Positions 6,256-11,969 of a stretch of 14,313 bases of DNA are shown here, one piece after another; position 1 is the stretch's first letter; every line of letters begins with the position of its first letter. Made by a program: the position numbers and the translations under genes. The stretch spans positions 1 through 14,313 of the forward strand of contig JAQBFJ010000249.1 in the NCBI GenBank assembly GCA_032123435.1, read 5' to 3'. The notes beneath the pieces were generated by a model. The model searched no databases. It saw only the letters and a list, made by a program, of their open reading frames with translations, and was not told the DNA's origin. The stretch comes from JAQBFJ01 sp032123435. GTDB taxonomy: Bacteria; Verrucomicrobiota; Kiritimatiellia; UBA8416; JAQBFJ01.

Positions 6256-7632
6256 ATGACGACAAAGAAGACTATTGTAGGCCGGATAGATCCGGCTGTG
6301 TTGTCGTTTACGATTGGCAAGGATCCGGTGCTGGATATGGTTCTTGCTGAGTCGGACTGCATAGGGTCTGCCGCGCATGTAACCATGCTGGCCGCTATTC
6401 CGGGTCTCAAACTGTTCACAGAGCAGGAGAAAAGAAAGGTTGTATCCGAATTGGTTGCCGTAATGAAAAAGGCGCGGAAAGGAAAGTTCAAGATCAGGAA
6501 TAGTGATCAGGATGTGCATTTGGCGATCGAGAGAATTTTGACTCAAAAGCTTGGTGAAACGGGGAAGAAGATTCATACGGCAAGGAGCAGGAACGATCAG
6601 ATTGCTGTTGACATGAGACTTTACGGGAAGGAACAGCTGCTTGAGGTAATGGATGGTATATCAGTGCTTTGCATCAGGCTGTTAAAGCTTGCGCAGGAAG
6701 GCGAGGCGTTGCCTATGGTCGGGAGGACGCATCTTCAGCCGGCCATGCCGAGTTCAGTCGGGCTGTGGGCATCGGCTCATTTGGAAAGCCTGCAGGATGA
6801 TATTCTGCTGGTAAGAGGCGCGTATGATTTTAACAACAGGTGCCCGCTGGGCGCAGCGGCTGGTTATGGCACGGCGCTGAAAATAGACAGAGAGCTTACT
6901 TCCAGGCTGTTGGGTTTTGAAAGGCCTGTACACAATGTGCTATATGCTATCAACGCCAGGGGTAAATGTGAGGCGATTATTTTGTCGGTTCTGAGCACTG
7001 TTATGGGATCATTATCGCGGCTCGCGGAAGATATCATTTTATATTCAATGCCTGAGTTCGGTTATTTTACGTTGCCGAAAAAATATTGTACGGGAAGCAG
7101 TATTATGCCGCAGAAGAATAATCCTGACGTATTGGAGCTGGTGCGGGCGAAAGCAAAGAAAGTGCTTGGCGGCGCTTCCACAGTCGCCTCGATAGTCAAT
7201 GGTCTGCCGAGCGGGTATAATCGGGACCTGCAGGAGACGAAGGAGTTATTTATAGATGGTATGGCGACAACGAATGAGTGCCTGGCCATTATGGCGTTGA
7301 TCGTGAAAGAGCTTAAAGTCAACAAGACTGCCTTGCTTGATGGGTTTACTCCCGATGTGTTTGCGGCAGACCGGGTATTAGAGCTTGTTGGACAGGGCGT
7401 GCCGTTCCGGGATGCCTATACACGGGTGAAAAATGAAATTGAGAAGCCGGGCGGAATGGACGCTACCGAGTCTATTTTCAGGAAAAAACATCTTGGGGCG
7501 ACAGGCGGTTTGAATTTCAAGAATATGAACAAAGGGATAAAAATCGTGCAGAATTACGCCAAGGCTGAGCGGAAGAAGTATTACAGTATTATTTCCAAGC
7601 TTATTGGGGCAAAGTATCCGGAGTTAAAGTAA
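6256..7632 (+). CDS. argH: Argininosuccinate lyase
   Basis: Last step of arginine synthesis: splits argininosuccinate to arginine and fumarate. It is a cytoplasmic homotetramer of the fumarase/aspartase superfamily. At 458 residues it is the usual length. Visible motifs are QDVHLAIE (85-92), HTARSRNDQIAVDMRL (107-122), GRTHLQPAMPSS (156-167, with the conserved active-site His159) and the superfamily signature GSSIMPQKNNPD (280-291), whose serine-containing mobile loop is catalytic. The start at ATG 6256 is favoured by GGAGA at 6243-6247, eight bases upstream; ATG 6241 has no such site and adds only five residues. The N-terminus reads VGRIDPAV where the family usually has WGGRF, so it belongs to a divergent subgroup. 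No other arginine gene is in the window. Confidence 0.93.
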   Translation: MTTKKTIVGRIDPAVLSFTIGKDPVLDMVLAESDCIGSAAHVTMLAAIPGLKLFTEQEKRKVVSELVAVMKKARKGKFKIRNSDQDVHLAIERILTQKLGETGKKIHTARSRNDQIAVDMRLYGKEQLLEVMDGISVLCIRLLKLAQEGEALPMVGRTHLQPAMPSSVGLWASAHLESLQDDILLVRGAYDFNNRCPLGAAAGYGTALKIDRELTSRLLGFERPVHNVLYAINARGKCEAIILSVLSTVMGSLSRLAEDIILYSMPEFGYFTLPKKYCTGSSIMPQKNNPDVLELVRAKAKKVLGGASTVASIVNGLPSGYNRDLQETKELFIDGMATTNECLAIMALIVKELKVNKTALLDGFTPDVFAADRVLELVGQGVPFRDAYTRVKNEIEKPGGMDATESIFRKKHLGATGGLNFKNMNKGIKIVQNYAKAERKKYYSIISKLIGAKYPELK

Positions 7633-7750
7633 TTCTTACTGTTGCTGTTTTGACGTGTTATTGGCTGGCGGATTGTTAAAGGGAATGCTATGGATGGAAA
7701 AGGGCATGATTAAGAACAGGTTATTACAGGATCAAACACTTGATTTGTGG

Positions 7751-7844
7751 CGGAAAGATCATTAATCTTTGTACGCAGAGTTGAACCCGTGATGGGGAAG
7801 TTCAGCTTGGCTGTTAGGCCACGCTTTTAGATGGAGAAATAACA
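7751..7844 (+). promoter_or_regulatory. Structured leader of thrS
   Basis: Three consecutive hairpins lie just before the thrS start. They are AAAGAT/ATCTTT (7754-7759 with 7765-7770), AGTTGAAC/GTTCAGCT with an inner CC/GG (7779-7788 with 7794-7807, one G-U pair), and TGGC/GCCA (7808-7811 with 7818-7821). The Shine-Dalgarno GGAGA follows at 7833-7837. No T-box sequence (TGGnACCGCGG type) is present. In E. coli thrS is translationally autoregulated through tRNA-like leader structures; a similar role here is only an inference. Confidence 0.35.
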
Positions 7845-9557
7845 TTGGATATTGAAACAATGCGCCACAGTACGGCGCATGTAATGGCTGCGGCAGTATG
7901 CCGGTTATACAGAGATGTCATGCTTGACATAGGGCCGGCGTCTGAAGGCGGTTTCTATTATGATTTTGATCTTTCCGAGCGTTTCTCGCCGGATGATCTA
8001 CCCGCGATAGAGAAAGAGATGATGAAAATTGTCTCTGAGAATTCGCCGTTTGAGCGGACAGAAGTTACGCGGGAAGAAGCGCTCAAGATGCTTGAAGCCG
8101 CCGGGCAGACTTACAAGATTGAACGATTGGCCGATATACCTGAAGGTGAGGCGATAACATTCTACAAGAGTGGTGAGTTTATCGACCTTTGTCGGGGTCC
8201 GCATCTTAAAAGCACGGGTGAAATAAAGGCTTTCAAGCTGGTATCCATTGCGGGTTCCTATTACAGGGGCTTGGAAACAAATCCAATGCTTCAACGGATT
8301 TATGGCATATCAGCTTTTTCTAAGGAAGAGCTGAAGGCTGAACTCGACAGGCTTGAAGAAGCGAAGAAGCGAGATCATCGCAGGCTTGGTCGCGAGCTGG
8401 ATTTGTGGAGTGTGCAGGATGACGTTGGCGCGGGTCTTATTCACTGGCATCCGAAGGGCGCGTATATCCGGTCTGTCATAGAAGATTTGTGGCGGCGCGA
8501 ACATTTTCGCGCCGGATATGAGATCGTATACACGCCGCATATAGGCAAGGCACAGTTATGGGAGACATCGGGGCACATGGAGTTCTACAGGGAGAACATG
8601 TATGTGCCAATGGACATTGATGGGACGGAATATTTTATTAAGCCGATGAATTGTCCGTTCCATATTCAGATATACAAATCACAGAAACGGTCTTACCGTG
8701 ATTTGCCGTTACGCTGGGCAGAGCTGGGCACGGTATATCGATATGAGAAAAGCGGGGTTCTGCATGGCCTGTTGCGGGTGAGGGGATTTACGCAGGATGA
8801 CGCGCATATTTTCTGTACTCCGGAGCAGATTGAAGGGGAAGTAGAAAGAGCGGTTAAATTTGCACTTAGAATTCTTGAAAAATTCGGATTCAATGATGTT
8901 TCCGCCTATTTATCCACGCAACCTGCCAAATCGGTTGGTGAAGAGTCACGATGGGTTCATGCAAGTGCATCATTGGAAGCGGCGTTGAAGCTGGAGAATA
9001 TCCCGTATCTTGTTGATAAAGGAGGAGGAGCGTTTTATGGCCCCAAGATAGACCTGAAGATCAAGGACGTTTTGGGACGTGAATGGCAAATGACGACAAT
9101 ACAATTTGATTTCAATATTCCAGAGCGATTTGACATGACGTATACTGGTGAAGACGGAAAAGATCATCGTCCTTACATGGTGCACAGAGCTTTACTGGGC
9201 AGTCTTGAGCGGTTTTTCGGCATTTTAATAGAGCATTATGCGGGAGCGTTTCCTTTATGGCTTGCGCCTGAACAGGTACGGGTGCTTCCAATTACCGAGA
9301 AACAGATCCAGTATGCCGAAACGATTGTTGACAGACTGCGTACCTCTGATTTTCGGGTTTCAATTGACAGGAAATCGGAAAAAATAGGAGCCAAGATAAG
9401 GCGAGCGCAGATGGATAAAATTCCATACATGTTGATTATAGGACCCAGGGAGGCGGAATCGGACATGGTGTCTGTTCGTGGCAGAGCGGCGGGAGATCAG
9501 GGCAGTATGCCGGTGGATGCGGTATTGGAATTACTGAAGGGGCAGATGTTGTCATAG
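7845..9557 (+). CDS. thrS: Threonyl-tRNA synthetase lacking the TGS domain
   Basis: Charges tRNA-Thr in the cytoplasm. The 570-residue protein begins directly with the editing domain: HSTAH (8-12) and C116/H120 in CRGPH are the zinc-binding-like editing residues that clear Ser-tRNA-Thr. The class II catalytic core follows, with zinc ligands C270 (MNCPFH), H321 (RGFTQDDAH) and H447 (MVHRALLGSLERF). The anticodon-binding domain occupies about 470-570. The E. coli enzyme is about 640 residues and has an extra N-terminal TGS domain, which is absent here. The frame upstream meets a stop codon at 7815-7817, so the shortness is real. The start at TTG 7845 is supported by GGAGA seven bases upstream; ATG 7860 would cut close to the editing histidines. 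It is the first gene of the translation cluster and is followed after 40 bases by infC. Confidence 0.95.
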   Translation: MDIETMRHSTAHVMAAAVCRLYRDVMLDIGPASEGGFYYDFDLSERFSPDDLPAIEKEMMKIVSENSPFERTEVTREEALKMLEAAGQTYKIERLADIPEGEAITFYKSGEFIDLCRGPHLKSTGEIKAFKLVSIAGSYYRGLETNPMLQRIYGISAFSKEELKAELDRLEEAKKRDHRRLGRELDLWSVQDDVGAGLIHWHPKGAYIRSVIEDLWRREHFRAGYEIVYTPHIGKAQLWETSGHMEFYRENMYVPMDIDGTEYFIKPMNCPFHIQIYKSQKRSYRDLPLRWAELGTVYRYEKSGVLHGLLRVRGFTQDDAHIFCTPEQIEGEVERAVKFALRILEKFGFNDVSAYLSTQPAKSVGEESRWVHASASLEAALKLENIPYLVDKGGGAFYGPKIDLKIKDVLGREWQMTTIQFDFNIPERFDMTYTGEDGKDHRPYMVHRALLGSLERFFGILIEHYAGAFPLWLAPEQVRVLPITEKQIQYAETIVDRLRTSDFRVSIDRKSEKIGAKIRRAQMDKIPYMLIIGPREAESDMVSVRGRAAGDQGSMPVDAVLELLKGQMLS

Positions 9558-9597
9558 GTGGGAAGGATTTTGGAATTACTAAAAAAGGAGGTAAGTT

Positions 9598-10119
9598 ATT
9601 CGTTCATTCGTAAGAGTAAATCATAAGATCAGGGTTCCTAAAGTGAGGTGTATTCAAGCGGACGGGACCATGATGGGTGTAATATTAACCAGAGAGGCCA
9701 TACAGCTCGCGGTAGCAGCCAATTTGGATCTGGTCGAGATTTCGCCGAACGCTGATCCACCTGTATGCCGAATCATGGATTTTGGCAAGTACAGATACAA
9801 CGAAAGCGTTAAGGAGAAGAAGGCCAAGAAACAGGCCAAGATGCATAATCGTCCTCTCAAGGAGATTAAATTCCATGTTAATGTGGAGGAGCATGATTAT
9901 CAAACGAAAATTAATCATGCAAAGGCATTCCTGGAAAAGGGACACAAGGTCAAGATTTCACTTATGTTTCGCGGCAGAGAGGGCGCACATAGGGTGCTTG
10001 GTTTTGCTGTTATAGAGAGGGTTTTAAAGGATTGCGAAAGCGTTGCTGTCGTGGATATGGCGCCCAGAATGATGGGCAGGAGCATAATATCAGTGCTTGG
10101 CGCAAAAGCCGCGAAATAA
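9598..10119 (+). CDS. infC: Translation initiation factor IF-3, AUU start codon
   Basis: IF-3 binds the 30S subunit, prevents subunit joining and checks the start codon and initiator tRNA. The conserved domain starts at FVRVNHKIRVPKVRCIQADG, which lies upstream of any ATG, GTG or TTG in this frame. The frame is closed by TAA at 9592-9594, so the only credible start is ATT at 9598-9600. It follows a perfect AGGAGG (9586-9591) with a six-base spacer. The resulting protein is 173 residues, the usual length, with LDLVEISPNADPPVCRIMDFGKYRY split between the N-domain and linker, and a C-domain containing FRGRE and PRMMGR. In E. coli the AUU start lets IF-3 repress its own translation; the same control is likely here. 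The GTG at 9643 would remove 15 conserved residues. Confidence 0.93.
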   Translation: MRSFVRVNHKIRVPKVRCIQADGTMMGVILTREAIQLAVAANLDLVEISPNADPPVCRIMDFGKYRYNESVKEKKAKKQAKMHNRPLKEIKFHVNVEEHDYQTKINHAKAFLEKGHKVKISLMFRGREGAHRVLGFAVIERVLKDCESVAVVDMAPRMMGRSIISVLGAKAAK

Positions 10120-10266
10120 GAGTGCTTGTTTTGCGGACGGTTTTAGAGTAAATTCCCAATTTGGATTTAAGTGAGGGAAAAGGCTGGACTTGCTCTTTTT
10201 TTTTGGGTAGGTTCTGGGCTTTTGATTCGGTTATATCAGGCATTGATATTTGAGGTGCAACCAGGT
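10120..10266 (+). other. infC-rpmI spacer with a T9 tract
   Basis: A 147-base gap. It holds a weak inverted repeat AAATTC/GGATTT (about 10150-10169) and nine consecutive T (10196-10204) preceded by GCTC. No stem strong enough for a terminator was found directly before the T tract. The rpmI Shine-Dalgarno GAGGTG is at 10252-10257. L20/L35 leader regulation is known elsewhere, but no recognisable element was found here. Confidence 0.3.
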
Positions 10267-10461
10267 ATGCCAAAGAAGAAGACGAAAAAAGCAGCGGCTA
10301 AACGGTTCAAGAAGAGCGCGCGCGGGAAGATACTTTTTGCGAAGGCGGGCAAAGGTCATCTATTGTCGAGCAAAGGTCGGAAGCGTAAACGCAACCTGAG
10401 ACGCAAAGGTGTCCTTGCTGACGCGGAAGTTAAACGGATAACCAACTTATTGGCGGGTTAA
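10267..10461 (+). CDS. rpmI: 50S ribosomal protein L35
   Basis: A 64-residue, strongly basic ribosomal protein of the large subunit. It matches the family from its first residue: MPKKKTKKAAAKRFKKSARG, then KAGKGHLLSSKGRKRKRNLR. GAGGTG lies nine bases before ATG 10267. A longer in-frame reading from GTG 10171 would add 32 hydrophobic residues that no L35 has. It is followed after 23 bases by rplT, the standard infC-rpmI-rplT order. Confidence 0.96.
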   Translation: MPKKKTKKAAAKRFKKSARGKILFAKAGKGHLLSSKGRKRKRNLRRKGVLADAEVKRITNLLAG

Positions 10462-10484
10462 GAAAGGGATGTGGGGAGACTAAA

Positions 10485-10841
10485 ATGCCTAGAGCAACGA
10501 ATGCACCGGCATCGCGCCGGAGAAGGAAACGGGTACTTAAGAGGGCGAAAGGCTTCCGAGGTGCGCGGAGCAAGCTGTTTCGGCAGGCAACCGAGGCTGT
10601 GGATCGAGCGTTAACGCTGGCAACCATTCACCGAAAACAAAAGAAACGGGATTACCGATCCTTGTGGGTTATACGCATATCCGCGGCTTGCCGAAAGAAC
10701 GGTCTTACGTACAGTCGGCTGATTGAAGGTCTGACCAAGGCCGGTGTTAAGCTGAATAGAAAAATGCTTTCGGAGATTGCAATTCATGATCCTGAGGGGT
10801 TTGCAGTTATAGTGGAACGTGCCAAGGCAAGCTGTTCCTGA
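10485..10841 (+). CDS. rplT: 50S ribosomal protein L20
   Basis: A 118-residue L20, the usual length, needed for early assembly of the large subunit by binding 23S rRNA. It has a long basic N-terminal arm (SRRRRKRVLKRAKGFRGARS, about 10-29) and a globular C-terminal domain with RDYRSLWVIRISAACRKNGL (about 55-74). GGGGAG at 10473-10478 is six bases before ATG. In E. coli and B. subtilis L20 represses its own operon through a leader RNA; no such site could be identified here. Confidence 0.97.
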   Translation: MPRATNAPASRRRRKRVLKRAKGFRGARSKLFRQATEAVDRALTLATIHRKQKKRDYRSLWVIRISAACRKNGLTYSRLIEGLTKAGVKLNRKMLSEIAIHDPEGFAVIVERAKASCS

Positions 10842-10871
10842 TTTAGAATGGCAGTGAGCTTTTTCCGATTT

Positions 10872-10904
10872 GGGGCGGCGTCTTTCGGGATGGCCGCCTT
10901 TTTT
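10872..10904 (+). terminator. Rho-independent terminator or attenuator between rplT and pheS
   Basis: GGCGGC (10874-10879) pairs with GCCGCC (10893-10898) around a 13-base loop that can partly pair itself, followed by six T (10899-10904). It lies 19 bases before the pheS start, so it either ends the infC-rpmI-rplT transcript partially or controls pheST by attenuation. Confidence 0.8.
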
Positions 10905-10923
10905 ATGAGGAGAGGCCGATACA

Positions 10924-11952
10924 GTGAACTTATCTGACATAAAAAATTTCGCACAAGAAGCACTTCAGGAAGCAAATGCTGCTGTAAGTCAGAAAGATTT
11001 AGAATCTGTACGCGTAAAATATCTTGGCAGAAAAGGCCTTCTGCCGGAAATCATGAGGGAAATGAAAGATATTCCGGAATCGGAACGAGCCGAGGCCGGG
11101 CTAGAAGCCAATAAATTCAAACAGGATATGAACGCCCTGCTTGAAACGAGGGGCAAGGAATTGTGCAGGACGACGGCATCAGCTGAAACGCAAGAGGTCT
11201 TTGATCATACACTGCCCGGAGATTGGCGTCGTTTGGGTGCGATGCATCCGGTTTCAATGATCATAAAGGAAGCAACCAGAATTTTCGGTAAATTGGGGTT
11301 TACTGTTGCTGATGGGCCTGATGTTGAGACGAAGTATCACAATTTCGAGGCGTTGAACACACCTGATCATCATCCCTCACTTGATCAGCAGGATACATTA
11401 TGGCTTGATTCCGGAGAATTATTAAGGACTCAGACATCACCCGTTCAGATAAGGGTAATGGAAAATCAGGCGCCGCCTGTAAGGATTATAACTCCCGGCA
11501 GATGTTACCGGCGTGATACGACAGATGCTACTCATAGCGCTAATTTTCATCAGATAGAAGGGCTTTATGTTGATGTTGATGTTGATGTATCGCTGGCTGA
11601 TCTCAAGGGGGTTCTTGCCTATTTTGCCAGGGAAATGATGGGGCTGGATGTGAAAATTAGATTCAGGCCTCATTATTTTCCTTTTACCGAGCCTAGCGTA
11701 GAGTGCGATTTTTCCTGTCATGTATGCGGCGGCAAGGGATGCGGAGTCTGCAAAAACAGCGGTTGGATAGAAATAGCAGGTGCGGGCATGGTGGATCCAA
11801 GAGTTTTCGAAAAGGTTGGATATGATCCTGAAAAAACAACCGGATATGCGTTCGGTATGGGGGTCGAACGCATAGCAATGATAAAGTACGGCATTAACGA
11901 TATACGTTTATTGTATGAGAATGACGCAAGATTTCTTGCTCAATTTGCTTAG
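10924..11952 (+). CDS. pheS: Phenylalanyl-tRNA synthetase alpha subunit
   Basis: Catalytic subunit of the cytoplasmic alpha2-beta2 enzyme that charges tRNA-Phe. It has 342 residues, a normal length. An N-terminal coiled-coil arm (about 1-85) reaches the tRNA. The class II core follows: LLRTQTSPVQIRVM (167-180), motif 2 GRCYRRDTTDATHSANFHQI (192-211) and motif 3 GYAFGMGVERIAMIKYGIND (307-326). A CxxxCxxCxxxxCxxC cluster (261-276) ending in GWIEIAGAGMV is common in bacterial PheS and may bind zinc. The start is GTG 10924, with GAGGAGAGG at 10907-10915 upstream. The gene lies directly downstream of the terminator/attenuator and 17 bases before pheT. Confidence 0.96.
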   Translation: MNLSDIKNFAQEALQEANAAVSQKDLESVRVKYLGRKGLLPEIMREMKDIPESERAEAGLEANKFKQDMNALLETRGKELCRTTASAETQEVFDHTLPGDWRRLGAMHPVSMIIKEATRIFGKLGFTVADGPDVETKYHNFEALNTPDHHPSLDQQDTLWLDSGELLRTQTSPVQIRVMENQAPPVRIITPGRCYRRDTTDATHSANFHQIEGLYVDVDVDVSLADLKGVLAYFAREMMGLDVKIRFRPHYFPFTEPSVECDFSCHVCGGKGCGVCKNSGWIEIAGAGMVDPRVFEKVGYDPEKTTGYAFGMGVERIAMIKYGINDIRLLYENDARFLAQFA

Positions 11953-11969
11953 ATCAAGAGGCGGAAGTA

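Noticed and set aside
7685..7765. 26-codon ORF in the thrS leader as a possible Thr leader peptide
   Set aside because: It has only one Thr codon, and its purine-rich stretch abuts the ATG without normal spacing.
7633..7844. T-box riboswitch upstream of thrS
   Set aside because: No T-box consensus and no terminator/antiterminator pair with a T-run were found.
10171..10266. Extended N-terminus for L35 from GTG 10171
   Set aside because: L35 similarity starts exactly at MPKKKTKK with its own Shine-Dalgarno sequence.
11569..11589. GTTGAT triplicate inside pheS
   Set aside because: It encodes Val-Asp repeats at a surface-like position, keeps the frame, and appears to be simple local slippage.
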